Positions 1 to 8,966 of a DNA stretch of 64,000 nucleotides are shown here, one piece after another. Within the stretch, counting starts at the first letter, position 1. Every line of letters starts with the position of its first letter. The position numbers and the translations under genes are program-made. The notes below the pieces were generated by a model. It made no database searches. It saw only the letters and a list, made by a program, of their open reading frames with translations, and had not been told where the DNA came from. This stretch comes from CAJBVW01 sp964457335 (GTDB lineage Bacteria; Myxococcota_A; UBA796; SXON01), in NCBI GenBank assembly GCA_964457335.1, contig CAYWGD010000002.1:124001-188000 (forward strand), read 5' to 3'.

Positions 1-32
1 GGGACGACCTGGAGCGCGCCGACCCGCCGCAC

Positions 33-1520
33 CTACCAGACGCCCTGGGTGCCCGCGGGGAAGCGCCCGAGGAAGCCCCCGTAGGCGCCCACGTCCTGCG
101 CGGTGCCGTCCCGGTCCTGCCCGCTGAGCATGTCGGCGCCCACGGAGCCGGTGGTGAGGCGGAAGTCCTGGTCGGTCCAGTCGGCGCCCGAGCCGAAGTC
201 GGAGAAGGTGGGGTCCCCGTTCACGTTGCCGTCCGCCGGGTCGGGCGCGGCGCCGCCGTTGACCACGTCGGAGGTGCCGAACACCGAGTCGTAGATCTTC
301 ACCGTGGGGGCGTCGGCCTCGTCGATGCCGTACACCGTGTTGTAGGCGAAGATCGTCTCGTCGACCTCGAAGTAGCCGTAGCGCAGCCGGATGCCGCCGG
401 GGGCGTTGTCCGCCACGGTGACGCGCGTGAGGAACGCGCGCTCGTCGAGGAACACGCCGCCGCCGCCGTTCACGTTCGCGCGGTTGCCGACGATGAGCGA
501 GTTCTGGAGCACGAGGTTGCCGAACGTGGTGTTGCCGTAGATGCCGCCGCCGTACTCGGCGGTGTTGTCCGCGATGACCACCTGCTGCGCGTAGAGGCTG
601 GCGTTGCGCTCGAGGTACATGCCGCCGCCCAGGAAACCCGCGTTGTCCTGCACCACGCTGTCGAAGAGGATGACGGTGGCGCCGGACCAGATGCCGCCGC
701 CGTCCACGGAGGTGGTCCCGTTGCCCTCGACGACGCAGTCGTGGATGCGGATGTCCGTGTCCGCGTACACGCCGTGCTCGCTCGCGCCCGTGATCGTGAG
801 GTGCCGCAGGTAGCTCGCGCCGTCGACGGCGATCGGCTCGCCGGCCGCGTCGATGATCACGCCCCCCTCGGGGTCGCCGATGATGGCCTCGGCGCCGGCG
901 ATCGGCCCGTAGGTGCCGGGCTCGAGGAACAGGATGGTCTCGCCGGCGAGGAGCGCGTCGTCGACCGTGGGGTAGTCCGTCGGGATGCGCGCGCCGGGGT
1001 CGTCGGCGTAGATCTGCATCGTGACGGGGTCGCTGGTCTGGCGCGAGGACGACACCACGAGCGTGATCAGCCCGTCCGTGCCCGTGTACCAGGGCGTCTC
1101 GCTCGTGTCGTCGTCGAAGGTGCCGGACGTGGCGCTCCACGAGAAGCTGAGCGATGCGCCGGACGGGTCGTAGGAGCCCCGCCCGTCGAGCCGGACGGAG
1201 TGGTCGCTCGCGCCCCACATCCGCTGCCACTTGGGCTGGGCGACGGGCTCGTCGATGTCGGGGTCGGGCCCCGGACCGGTGTCCCCGCCCGCGCTGCGGC
1301 CCGTGTCCACGTCCGTGTCGGTGTCCGAGTCGGCGTCCGAGTCGGCGTCCGAGTCGGCGTCCGTGTCCGCGTCGGTCTCGCCGGAGTCGGTGTCCGCGCC
1401 GGAGTCGGTGTCGGTGTCCGACGCGGAGTCGGGGGCGCCGGTGTCGTCCGTGTCTTCCTTCCCCGGCTCGTCACGATCGCAGGCGGCGAGGATCAGCAGC
1501 AACGGAAGGTACACGCGCAT
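33..1520 (-). CDS. Lipoprotein with Asp-rich linker, PKD-like domain and right-handed beta-helix
   Basis: The N-terminus is a lipoprotein signal ending in L-A-A-C (Cys14), so the protein is exported and lipid-anchored. Residues 15-80 are a low-complexity Asp/Thr/Ser linker of DTD/DSD units. A PKD/Ig-like sandwich follows (about 105-170, with a SYDPSG turn), then a repetitive right-handed beta-helix (about 180-440). The C-terminal DRDGTAQDVGAYGG resembles the ending of choice-of-anchor Q surface proteins. No catalytic set is visible, so binding or a structural surface role is more likely than enzymatic action. It lies 58 bp downstream of exbD on the same strand and may be cotranscribed. The ATG at 1520 gives the signal peptide directly (495 aa). 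Confidence 0.85.
   Translation of the reverse strand: MRVYLPLLLILAACDRDEPGKEDTDDTGAPDSASDTDTDSGADTDSGETDADTDADSDADSDADSDTDTDVDTGRSAGGDTGPGPDPDIDEPVAQPKWQRMWGASDHSVRLDGRGSYDPSGASLSFSWSATSGTFDDDTSETPWYTGTDGLITLVVSSSRQTSDPVTMQIYADDPGARIPTDYPTVDDALLAGETILFLEPGTYGPIAGAEAIIGDPEGGVIIDAAGEPIAVDGASYLRHLTITGASEHGVYADTDIRIHDCVVEGNGTTSVDGGGIWSGATVILFDSVVQDNAGFLGGGMYLERNASLYAQQVVIADNTAEYGGGIYGNTTFGNLVLQNSLIVGNRANVNGGGGVFLDERAFLTRVTVADNAPGGIRLRYGYFEVDETIFAYNTVYGIDEADAPTVKIYDSVFGTSDVVNGGAAPDPADGNVNGDPTFSDFGSGADWTDQDFRLTTGSVGADMLSGQDRDGTAQDVGAYGGFLGRFPAGTQGVW
1301..1440 (-). repeat. Hexamer-type tandem repeat encoding an Asp/Ser/Thr linker
   Basis: Degenerate tandem repeat of 6-bp units (GAC-TCC/ACC/GCC type read on the - strand) that encodes the DTD/DSD linker of the lipoprotein. 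Similar tracts occur at 24091-24232 and 44185-44310, in two other lipoprotein genes. Such tracts are prone to slippage in units of 6 bp, which keeps the frame. Confidence 0.8.
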
Positions 1521-1578
1521 TCGGCCGACTCCGGGCGCGACGAGGGTCGCGCCTTGCGTCCAAGATACCCGTCGGCTC

Positions 1579-2043
1579 CTACTGGCGCGAGCGGCTCGCC
1601 AGGGCCACGTCCGTGAGGCCGGCCTCGCGCGCCTTCGAGATGACCTTCATGATCAGCTCGTACGTGGCGGTCTGATCACCACGAATGACCACGCGTGTCG
1701 ACGCGGCGCCGCGCTTGATCTCCGCGAGCTTCCCGTCGAGCTGGTCGAGGGTGATCTGGTCCGCCTCGACGAAGAGCGTCCCGTCCGGGAGCACGGAGAT
1801 GACGATGTCCTTGGGGACCAGCGGCGTCTCGCCGGTGCCCTGGGGCGTCTGCACCTGGAGCGCGCGCTCGGAGAGGAGCTCCTTCGCCGCCGCCGCCTGC
1901 CGCTCGGCCTCCACCATCGAGGAGGAGACCACCATGAAGATGATCAGGAGGACGAGGAACACGTCCGTGAGCGGGGTGATGTTGATCTCGGCGAAGATCG
2001 CGTCGTCGTCGTCGCCGCCGCTATCCTGCGGAGCTGCCTGCAT
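1579..2043 (-). CDS. exbD: ExbD/TolR-family proton-channel subunit
   Basis: This is the inner-membrane proton-channel partner of ExbB/TolQ and powers outer-membrane transporters or envelope machinery through the proton-motive force. The 154-aa protein has a short cytoplasmic N-terminus, one transmembrane helix (about 22-43) carrying the conserved N-x-T-P-L-x-D motif with its proton-conducting Asp, and a periplasmic domain ending in the typical DQTATYELIMKVISKAREAG segment. Its start overlaps the end of exbB by 23 bp, so the two are translationally coupled. No TonB gene is adjacent, so the energised partner is unknown; TolR, AglS or gliding-motor homologues of the same family cannot be separated from ExbD by sequence alone. 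Confidence 0.93.
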   Translation of the reverse strand: MQAAPQDSGGDDDDAIFAEINITPLTDVFLVLLIIFMVVSSSMVEAERQAAAAKELLSERALQVQTPQGTGETPLVPKDIVISVLPDGTLFVEADQITLDQLDGKLAEIKRGAASTRVVIRGDQTATYELIMKVISKAREAGLTDVALASRSRQ

Positions 2044-2683
2044 CGGCCGCCTCCCGGGTCTCCAGCAGCTCCAGGAGCTCGTCGGCGAGGAACGACAGCT
2101 CGCGCGCCGCCCCGCCGATGGCGGACTGCAGGTAGTTGAAGAACACGATGGCCTCGAGCGCCACGAAGAGGCCGGCCGCGGTCGCGATCAGCGCCTCGGA
2201 GATGCCCGCGCTGACGACCGCGAAGCCGCCGGTGCCGGCCTCGCCGATCGCCTGGAAGGAGCTCATGACGCCGACGACCGTGCCGAGGAGGCCGGCGAAG
2301 GGCAGGAGCGCGCCCGCGGTGCCGAGGATCCAGACGCCCGCCTTCAGCTGCGCCGTGGCCCGCTTCTGCTCGCGCGCCATGGCGAGCCGCGGGTTGCCCT
2401 TGATCCGCCCGAGCGCGCGGTCGAGGCCCGCGGTGAAGACCTCGCGGGCCGGGGAGCCGACCCCGTCGCAGAGGCGCCGGGCCTCCTCGAGGTTGCCCTT
2501 CCGGGCGGCCTCCACCACCCGCTCGTCGAGCCGCCGGATCGCGCGCTTCGTGCGAAGCACGTTGATCCAGCGCTCGAGCGCGAGCGCCACGAGGAGGACC
2601 GAGGAGAGGATCATGACGACCATCGTCGGCCCGCCGGCCTTGAAGGTCTCGAGCAGCGCTTCGGGAGTGGGCAGGGTGATCAT
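2021..2683 (-). CDS. exbB: ExbB/TolQ/MotA-family proton-channel subunit
   Basis: Inner-membrane scaffold of an ExbB-ExbD type motor, 220 aa. Three transmembrane segments are visible (about 20-38, 112-138 and 152-178). The second holds the conserved A-x-L-L-P-F-A-G-L-L-G-T-V-x-G stretch, and the third is preceded by ISEALIATAAGL, the family's T/A-rich proton-path helix. A charged cytoplasmic loop (about 40-105) lies between helices 1 and 2. The start is the ATG at 2683, preceded by a G-rich tract and 11 bp after the upstream methyltransferase stop. That spacing and the exbD overlap suggest one transcript: methyltransferase, exbB, exbD. Confidence 0.93.
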   Translation of the reverse strand: MITLPTPEALLETFKAGGPTMVVMILSSVLLVALALERWINVLRTKRAIRRLDERVVEAARKGNLEEARRLCDGVGSPAREVFTAGLDRALGRIKGNPRLAMAREQKRATAQLKAGVWILGTAGALLPFAGLLGTVVGVMSSFQAIGEAGTGGFAVVSAGISEALIATAAGLFVALEAIVFFNYLQSAIGGAARELSFLADELLELLETREAADAGSSAG

Positions 2684-2694
2684 TCCCCCCGCAT

Positions 2695-4221
2695 CTACTC
2701 GCGTTCGACGGTGAGCGCCATGAACCGCGTGAGGAGCGGACCGGGCCCCACGTCGGACAGGGGGACCCACTGCAGGCCCTCGACGGCCCAGGGGAGCTTG
2801 AGCGTGTCGGGCGTGTACGCCCGGGCCGGGAGGTGGCGCCCCTCGCTGCGCATCCGCGCCCGCAGGCCCTCGTACGAGTGGCGGGCGAGCTGCTCCGCGC
2901 CCATCTCGAAGCGCAGGCACTCGCCGAGCGGCTCGAGCCGCGTGCGCAGCCCCAGATCGCGGGCCACGGCGACGAGCTGGCCGAAGTGGATGCTCACCTC
3001 GGGGTGGTCGAGCTGCGTCGTCTCCTGGGGGAGCTCGTCGACGCCGCCGAACTCGGAGAGCCACGCGACGCCGCCCGGCGCGAGCACGCGCGCGATCTCC
3101 TCCAGGAAGAGCCAGGCGCCGAGGTTGTAGAGGGCCGGCCCGGGGTGGGGCGTGATCCGGTGGCGCCGGAGCCGCTCCTCGACCTCGCGCGCCGCGCCGT
3201 GGGCGCCGCCGCGCGGGTCGTAGGGGACGGCCGAGAGGTCGGCGATGACCTCGTTGGAGAGGAGCAGCCCGACGCTGCGGTCCGGGAGGGGGAGGGACGT
3301 GGCCGTGCCGAGCACCTCGCGGGTGCCGGGCAAACGGGCGCGCTGGGTCTTCAGGAGCTCGGGCGAGGCGTCGACGCGCAGGTAGTCGAGCGGCCCGCCC
3401 GCGCGCGCGAGGAACGCGGCCCCGAGCTCGCCGTCCCCGGGGCCGACCTCGACGATCGGGGCGTCGCGGCGCAGCTGGCCGCGCCCGTCCAGCACGTCGA
3501 AGAGCCGCTCGCCGTAGCGCTGCCCGCCGAGCGCGGGGTGGGGGACGCCGAAGGCGTGCGCGATGGTGGTCTCGCGGTCGTCGAAGTGGGTGGCGCCGTC
3601 GGTGATGCCGGCGTGGTGGTAGGCGCCGAGCGTGGTCTCGCCCGCCGTGCCGTACTGGTCGGCCGGCCGGGGCGCGCCGCCGCGCGGAGGCGCCACGAGC
3701 CGCTCCAGCGAGGGGTCCCGGCGGGTGACGGGCCGGTCGCGGAGCTGGATCGCCTGCGCGTTCGGGCCGGTGAGCTCCGCGAGGAAGCCGACCGCGGCGT
3801 CGAGCGCGATCCCCGCGGTCGCGGCCGCCTGGGCGACCGTGCGGGAGCCGTTGCAGGCGCGCCAGAACGCGAGCGTGGCGGGGGAGAGCCGCAGCTCGCG
3901 CCAGGCGTGCCCGCCGGGGGTGCGCACCATCGGGTCCGGGAGCCAGAGCGCAGGCACCTCGGGGAGCGTGAGCACGAGCCGCGAGCGGCAGGGCACGAGG
4001 CGCGCCACGTCGGGCCGCGCGCTCTCCCGCAGGAGGTGGAGCTCGTCGAGCCGGCGGGCCAGGGCCGCGAGGTCGGGCGGGGGCAGGAGCCCCGGCGTCC
4101 AGCGCTCGAGCTCCGCGTACACGTCCTCGGACACCGGCAGGTGGCGCCCCGTGCGCGCGTTCCACAGGATCACGGGGCCGAGGCCCGTCAGGACGCGCAC
4201 GTCGGGGGAGAAGCGGCTCAC
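2695..4221 (-). CDS. Two-domain SAM-dependent methyltransferase, MidA-like
   Basis: The C-terminal half carries a class I methyltransferase signature: motif I IVEVGPGDGELG (about residues 252-263), an acidic strand end LRVDASPELL, and LLLSNEVIADL, which recalls the MidA/NDUFAF7 family (F-A-N-E-x-x-D). The N-terminal ~170 residues (VRVLTGLGPVILWNARTG, VYAELERW) have a PqqD-like winged-helix look, seen in peptide-modification systems. The natural substrate cannot be told. The GTG start at 4221 has no Shine-Dalgarno but has TACATC 8 nt upstream, so it may be leaderless. It heads the exbB-exbD unit. The 508 aa is longer than a bare methyltransferase because of the N-terminal domain; the family assignment is an inference. 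Confidence 0.7.
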   Translation of the reverse strand: MSRFSPDVRVLTGLGPVILWNARTGRHLPVSEDVYAELERWTPGLLPPPDLAALARRLDELHLLRESARPDVARLVPCRSRLVLTLPEVPALWLPDPMVRTPGGHAWRELRLSPATLAFWRACNGSRTVAQAAATAGIALDAAVGFLAELTGPNAQAIQLRDRPVTRRDPSLERLVAPPRGGAPRPADQYGTAGETTLGAYHHAGITDGATHFDDRETTIAHAFGVPHPALGGQRYGERLFDVLDGRGQLRRDAPIVEVGPGDGELGAAFLARAGGPLDYLRVDASPELLKTQRARLPGTREVLGTATSLPLPDRSVGLLLSNEVIADLSAVPYDPRGGAHGAAREVEERLRRHRITPHPGPALYNLGAWLFLEEIARVLAPGGVAWLSEFGGVDELPQETTQLDHPEVSIHFGQLVAVARDLGLRTRLEPLGECLRFEMGAEQLARHSYEGLRARMRSEGRHLPARAYTPDTLKLPWAVEGLQWVPLSDVGPGPLLTRFMALTVERE

Positions 4222-4229
4222 GCGGAGGC

Positions 4230-4235
4230 GATGTA
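4230..4235 (-). promoter_or_regulatory. Candidate leaderless -10 element of the methyltransferase-exbB-exbD unit
   Basis: TACATC on the - strand ends 8 nt before the GTG start at 4221. There is no Shine-Dalgarno between them. It shares a 97-bp intergenic region with a similar element for the divergent gene at 4319. Confidence 0.45.
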
Positions 4236-4306
4236 TCCGACCCGGCCGAGCGAGGCGGGGCTGTCACGCGTCTGTCCGCACCGCGCGGGCGCTCGGGCGG
4301 CCGGGA

Positions 4307-4312
4307 TAACCC
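4307..4312 (+). promoter_or_regulatory. Candidate leaderless -10 element of the gene at 4319
   Basis: TAACCC (within GGATAACCC) has its T exactly 12 nt upstream of the ATG, with 6 nt between hexamer and start. The T-A-A also stops the frame upstream, so the coding region cannot be extended. Confidence 0.5.
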
Positions 4313-4318
4313 TCGAAG

Positions 4319-6280
4319 ATGGACTGTACGCCACCCGCCACGTGGGCCGAGATCGCGGAGTGGCGCGCCGACACCGGGTACCCGGCCGACGCGTACGCCG
4401 CGCTGGTGAGCCTCGGCGAGGCGATCTTCGACGGTGCGCCCGACTGCCCGACGATGAACACCGACTACTCGCCCTGGACCTTCGAGGGCGGGTGCACCTC
4501 CGCGAACGGCTACGAGCTCGAGCTCACCGGCGAGATGTCCGGCGGCTGGTACCGCCTCTCCGCGACGATCGTGCCCGGGTCCGCCGCGGACGGGACGTGG
4601 CCCACCGGCACGCTCGACCTGGAGGTCGACCAGACCACCTCCGGCACGGGCACCTACGGCGGTACGACCACCGACCTGGTCGCCACCTGGGACTTCGACG
4701 ACGCCGGCACCACCGGCCTCCCGCTCACCGGGACCCTCGACGGCCGCGACCGCGAAGGCTGGAACGGCTGCGGCGCGGACGGCACCGGCTCGATGACCGG
4801 CGATCTCGAAGGCTGCGCCTTCGACGTGGCCTGGGAGTCCTCTTCCTACGTCGGCAACGACGGCAACTTCGAGGGCTGGACGTTCACGTTCGGTACGTCG
4901 TCCGCCGAGGTCACCTACGGCGTGTGCGGCACCCGCCTCGGCGTGTGGGACGGCGCCCGGTCCCGGCTCGACGAGACGTGGGCCGAGCTCCCGTTCACCG
5001 ACCTCGACGGTGACGGCTGCGCCGCCGAGGACTGCGACTGTGACGAGTCCGACGCCGCCGTGTACCCCGGCGCGGACGACCCCCGGGCCGACGGCCTCGA
5101 CCTCGACTGCGACGGGAGCGACGACCCCGACGGCGACGAGTGCAGCCACACCTTCGACCCGTGCGCGCCCGCGACCGATCCCGAGGACACCGGCGACACG
5201 GGCGACTCGGGCGCGGAGCCCGCCTGCACCGCGCCCGCGACCTTCGCGGACGCCGCCGCGTGGCGCGCGGACGGCACCCGCCTCCCCGGTCTCGAGGAGG
5301 ACCTCCTGCGCCTCGGCGAGGCGCTCCTCGAAGGGGCCGAGGCCGGCTGCCCCGTCGTCGACGAGTCGGCCGTCCCGTTCGTCTGGACCGGCGGCTGCGC
5401 CCTCCCGAGCGGCTACGCGCTCTCGCTCGACGGCACGAGCTGGAGCGGCGGCGACTATTACTACTCCGAGGGCGGCTACGCCTTCGCGTTCACGCTCGTC
5501 GCCACCGACGCGGCGGACGGCACGCTGCCCACCGGCACGTTCTCGCTCGAGGTGACGAACAGCGCGTACTACGACGCGTCGAGCCAGTCGCTCGTGGCCG
5601 CCTGGTCCCTCGACGAGCCCGGCCCCACCGCGCTCCCCGTCACGGGCACCCTGAGCGCGGAGGCCGGCGGGTCCTCCGGCACCGGCTGCGGCGGCGAGAC
5701 GCGCTCCTACGCCGGCGAGCTCGACGGCTGCCCCTTCGCGAGCAGCCACGCCACCTCCGCCTACACCGGCGAGCCCGACGTCCGCGAGCGCCACACCGTC
5801 ACGGTCGGCGACTGGTCCGGCGACGTGCGGCTCCGCGAGTGCGGCACCCGCGAGGGCCTCGCGCCCGGCCTCCGCGAGCGGCTCGACGCAGACTGGGCCG
5901 CGCTCCCGTTCATCGACCTCGACGGCGACGCCTGCGCCGCCGAGGACTGCGACTGCGACGACTTCGACGCGACCATCCACCCGAGCGCCGAGGACCCCGT
6001 CGGGGACGGCCTCGATCGCGACTGCAACGGCGACGACGCCGCCTACCCCGACGACTGCCCGACGGTGTGGACCGAGTGCGCCGCCTCCGCGGTCCTCGGC
6101 CCCCCCGACACCGGCGACACGGGCGCCCCGGACGACACCGACGAGCCGGCGCCCGTCGATCCCCCCGCCGCGTCCGATCCGTCCGACGAGGGCTGCGGCT
6201 GCGGCAGCACGCCCGCCGCCCCGGGCGGCCTCCTCCTCGCCTTCGCCGCGCTCCTCCGGCGCCGTCGCCGGGGCCGCTGA
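4319..6280 (+). CDS. Duplicated-domain protein with MopE-type motifs and a MYXO-CTERM-like tail
   Basis: The 653-aa protein has two copies of a Cys-containing beta-rich module (about 3-280 and 300-590; MDCTPPATWAEIAEWRA matches PACTAPATFADAAAWRA). Each ends in a MopE-type metal-binding motif (DLDGDGCAAEDCDCD, then PGADDP...D-x-D-C-D-G). A Pro/Asp linker leads to GCGCG, a hydrophobic stretch and RRRRRGR, the layout of MYXO-CTERM sorting tails, so surface anchoring is expected. Oddly no signal peptide is encoded: an in-frame stop sits 12 nt upstream of the ATG and domain 1 starts at residue 2. Either export uses another route, the 5' end has been lost, or there is a sequence error upstream. Function unknown. 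Confidence 0.75.
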   Translation: MDCTPPATWAEIAEWRADTGYPADAYAALVSLGEAIFDGAPDCPTMNTDYSPWTFEGGCTSANGYELELTGEMSGGWYRLSATIVPGSAADGTWPTGTLDLEVDQTTSGTGTYGGTTTDLVATWDFDDAGTTGLPLTGTLDGRDREGWNGCGADGTGSMTGDLEGCAFDVAWESSSYVGNDGNFEGWTFTFGTSSAEVTYGVCGTRLGVWDGARSRLDETWAELPFTDLDGDGCAAEDCDCDESDAAVYPGADDPRADGLDLDCDGSDDPDGDECSHTFDPCAPATDPEDTGDTGDSGAEPACTAPATFADAAAWRADGTRLPGLEEDLLRLGEALLEGAEAGCPVVDESAVPFVWTGGCALPSGYALSLDGTSWSGGDYYYSEGGYAFAFTLVATDAADGTLPTGTFSLEVTNSAYYDASSQSLVAAWSLDEPGPTALPVTGTLSAEAGGSSGTGCGGETRSYAGELDGCPFASSHATSAYTGEPDVRERHTVTVGDWSGDVRLRECGTREGLAPGLRERLDADWAALPFIDLDGDACAAEDCDCDDFDATIHPSAEDPVGDGLDRDCNGDDAAYPDDCPTVWTECAASAVLGPPDTGDTGAPDDTDEPAPVDPPAASDPSDEGCGCGSTPAAPGGLLLAFAALLRRRRRGR

Positions 6281-6294
6281 ACGGCGGCACCGGT

Positions 6295-6300
6295 TAGCCG
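6295..6300 (+). promoter_or_regulatory. Candidate leaderless -10 element of hrpB
   Basis: TAGCCG inside CCGGTTAGCCG has its T 13 nt before the hrpB ATG at 6308. No Shine-Dalgarno is present. The element lies in the 27-bp gap after the preceding gene. Confidence 0.45.
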
Positions 6301-6307
6301 CCGCGCG

Positions 6308-8812
6308 ATGCCGATCGCGCTGCCCATCGACGCCGTGCTCCCCGACGTGCTCGGCGCGCTCGACGCGCACGGCGCCGTGGTCCTCGTGGCGCCGCCCGGA
6401 ACGGGCAAGACGACCCGGCTGCCCGTCGCGGTCGCGGAGACCGTCCGCGGCCAGGTGTGGGTGCTGGAGCCGCGCCGGATCGCCGCGCGGGCGGCCGCCA
6501 CGCGCGTAGCCGAGGAGATCGGCGAGCCCGTCGGCGAACATGTCGGCTACGCGATGCGCCTCGACCGCCGGGTGGGCCCCCGGACGCGCGTGTTGTACGT
6601 CACGGAGGCCCTGCTCGGGCGGCGCTTCGCGGAGGATCCCACCCTCGCGGGCATCGACGCCGTCGTGCTCGACGAGTTCCACGAGCGCAGCGTGCACGTG
6701 GACGTGGCGCTCGCGGCGGTGCGGGGCCTGCGCCGGACGCGACCGGACCTGCGGCTCGTGGTCATGAGCGCGACGCTCGACGGGGCGGCGGTCGCGAAGT
6801 GGCTCGACGCGCCGCTGGTCGAGGCGCACGCGCGGACCTTCCCGGTCGAGGTCACGCACGTCGAGCGCAAGGACGAGCGGCCCCTGGAGGTGCGCGTGTC
6901 CGCCGCGGTGCGCGCGGTGTGCGCCGACACCGACGGCGACGTGCTCGTGTTCCTGCCCGGCCGCGGCGAGATCGAGCGCTGCCACGAGGCGCTCGCCGGG
7001 CTCGACGCCGACGTCCTGCCCCTGCACGGCGAGCTCGGCGGTGACGAGCAGGACCGCGCCCTGCGCGCGGGTCGCCGGCGCCGGGTCGTGCTCGCCACGA
7101 ACGTCGCGGAGACGAGCGTGACCGTCGAGGGCGTGCGCACGGTGGTCGACGCCGGGCTCGCGCGCGTGGCCGGTCACGACCCCTGGTCCGGCATGGGCAC
7201 GCTCTCGCTCGAGCCCGTCTCGCGCGCCTCCGCGGGCCAGCGGGCCGGGCGCGCCGGCCGCACGGGGCCGGGCCGCTGCCTCCGGCTCTACACCCGGCCC
7301 GACCACGACCTCCGCCCCGCCGAGACCACGCCCGAGATCCGGCGCGTGGATCTCGCCGACGTCGTGCTCGACCTCGCCGCGCCCGTCGGGAGCGATCCGC
7401 GCACGTTGGAGTGGATGGACCCCCCGCCCCCTGCGGCCTGGAAGGCGGCCACCGACCTGCTCGTCCGGCTCGGCGCGCTCGACGCCGCCGGCCGCCGCAC
7501 CCCCGTCGGCGACGCGATGGCCCGCCTCCCGGCCGCGCCGCGCGTGGCCCGCATGCTCGTCGAGGCCGCCGCGCGCGGGGTCGCCCGCGAAGGCGCCGCC
7601 CTGGCCGCGCTGCTCGAGGAGCGCCGCCGCCCCGAGGCCGAGGATCTCGTGCTGCGGGCGCTCGATCCGCGCGGGCTCTCGCGCCAGGGGCAGCAGGTGG
7701 CGCGGCAGTTGGAGGGGATGCTCTTGGGGCAGGGGAGCCCGGAGGGCTCGCGGAGCGCCCGACCCGAGCGCTGCGAGGGTCCGCGGCGGCAAGCCGCGGA
7801 GGGCGCGCAGCCCGCCCCCGGAGGCGAGCGCAAAGCGAGCCGTGAGGGGGGCCTCCGCCCCCCCCGCAACGCCCCCCCTGCTCCGACGGGCTCCTCCGCC
7901 GTGGACGACCGTGGCGACCGCCTCGCGGCCTGCCTCCTCGCGGGCTTCCCCGACCGCGTCGGCAAGCGCAAGGGCGGCGCCGTCGTGTTCGCGGAGGGCG
8001 GGAGCGCCGCGGTCGACGCGCACACGCCCGGCGGGGACGCCTTCGTGGTGGTGCCCGAGGTCGAGCGGATCGGCGGGAAGGCCCGCGTGCGCTCGCTCAC
8101 GCCGATCCCGGCGGACTGGCTCCTCGACGGCGCCGAGGTGCGCACGACCGTGCGCTGGGTGGGCGAGCGCGTCGAGGCGTCGGAGCAGCTCTGCTACGGG
8201 GCGCTCGTGCTCGAGGAGAGCCTGGGCGGCGGCGACGCCGACGCGGTCGCCGCGCTCCTGTGGGAGCACGCGCGCCCGGTCGCGCACCGCGTCTTCGCGG
8301 ACCACGAGCGCGCCGCCGCGCTGGTGCGCCGCGTGGCCTTCCTCCGCCGCCTCGGCCACCCGTACCCGGCGCTCGACCTGGACGTGCTCGGGCGCGCGGG
8401 CTGCGCGGGCTGCCGCTCCTTCGCGGACCTGGGCGGCGTCTCGCTCGTCGCGCTGGCGACCGAGCAGCTCGGTCCCGACGCTTCGCGCGTGGACCAGCTC
8501 GCGCCGGAGGGCCTGCCGCTCGGGAACCGGAAGCGGGCCCCCATCACCTACCCGGAGGACGGCGAGCCCTACATCTCCTCGCGGATGCAGGACTTCTTCG
8601 GCCTCGTGGACGGCCCGCGCATCGCGAACGGGCAGGCGCTCGTGCTGCACCTGCTCGCCCCGAACCAGCGCCCGGTGCAGGTGACGCGCGACCTCGCGGG
8701 CTTCTGGGACCGGCACTGGCCGGGGATCCGGAAGGAGCTCATGCGGCGCTATCCGCGGCACGCCTGGCCGGAGGACCCGCGCCGGCCGGTGGAGGAAGAG
8801 GGGCGGCGGTAG
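6308..8812 (+). CDS. hrpB: ATP-dependent RNA helicase HrpB
   Basis: DEAH-box helicase of the HrpB family, 834 aa, close to the usual ~820. Motifs: Walker A APPGTGKT (28-35), DEFH box VLDEFHERS (120-128), SAT motif VMSATLD (152-158), and motif VI QRAGRAGRTGPG. The C-terminal HrpB-specific region follows, with the family pattern TYPEDGEPYISSRMQDFFG. The cellular role of HrpB is poorly known; RNA remodelling is assumed. Residues ~472-524 are a low-complexity insert (bases 7722-7878) made of a dispersed hairpin repeat, with an expanded G/C-rich core read in frame. The insert sits in a linker between conserved blocks, so the enzyme may tolerate it. The ATG at 6308 is preceded by a possible leaderless promoter. 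Confidence 0.93.
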   Translation: MPIALPIDAVLPDVLGALDAHGAVVLVAPPGTGKTTRLPVAVAETVRGQVWVLEPRRIAARAAATRVAEEIGEPVGEHVGYAMRLDRRVGPRTRVLYVTEALLGRRFAEDPTLAGIDAVVLDEFHERSVHVDVALAAVRGLRRTRPDLRLVVMSATLDGAAVAKWLDAPLVEAHARTFPVEVTHVERKDERPLEVRVSAAVRAVCADTDGDVLVFLPGRGEIERCHEALAGLDADVLPLHGELGGDEQDRALRAGRRRRVVLATNVAETSVTVEGVRTVVDAGLARVAGHDPWSGMGTLSLEPVSRASAGQRAGRAGRTGPGRCLRLYTRPDHDLRPAETTPEIRRVDLADVVLDLAAPVGSDPRTLEWMDPPPPAAWKAATDLLVRLGALDAAGRRTPVGDAMARLPAAPRVARMLVEAAARGVAREGAALAALLEERRRPEAEDLVLRALDPRGLSRQGQQVARQLEGMLLGQGSPEGSRSARPERCEGPRRQAAEGAQPAPGGERKASREGGLRPPRNAPPAPTGSSAVDDRGDRLAACLLAGFPDRVGKRKGGAVVFAEGGSAAVDAHTPGGDAFVVVPEVERIGGKARVRSLTPIPADWLLDGAEVRTTVRWVGERVEASEQLCYGALVLEESLGGGDADAVAALLWEHARPVAHRVFADHERAAALVRRVAFLRRLGHPYPALDLDVLGRAGCAGCRSFADLGGVSLVALATEQLGPDASRVDQLAPEGLPLGNRKRAPITYPEDGEPYISSRMQDFFGLVDGPRIANGQALVLHLLAPNQRPVQVTRDLAGFWDRHWPGIRKELMRRYPRHAWPEDPRRPVEEEGRR
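7722..7878 (+). repeat. Dispersed G/C hairpin repeat, expanded copy inside hrpB
   Basis: Starts with TCTTGGGGC and ends with GCAACGCCCCCCC, the two ends of the repeat family seen at 29194, 29400, 31676, 37731 and 56499. About 115 bp of extra sequence lies between the ends, including a perfect 7-bp hairpin (CCGCGGC...GCCGCGG). It is read in frame and encodes a Gly/Pro/Arg-rich segment ending RPPRNAPP. Confidence 0.75.
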
Positions 8813-8966
8813 GCATCGGCGGCTACACTTTCTGTTGCATGCCAATGCGGCCGGCAGTGGGAGCGCGGGGGAGTGCGGGGATCGACCCCGGCGCGGCCTG
8901 CCATGGAGGACGGCGCGTGGTCGCCTTCGCGGGAACCGGACCGGCGCGCGGCTGTCGGAGCTCCAC

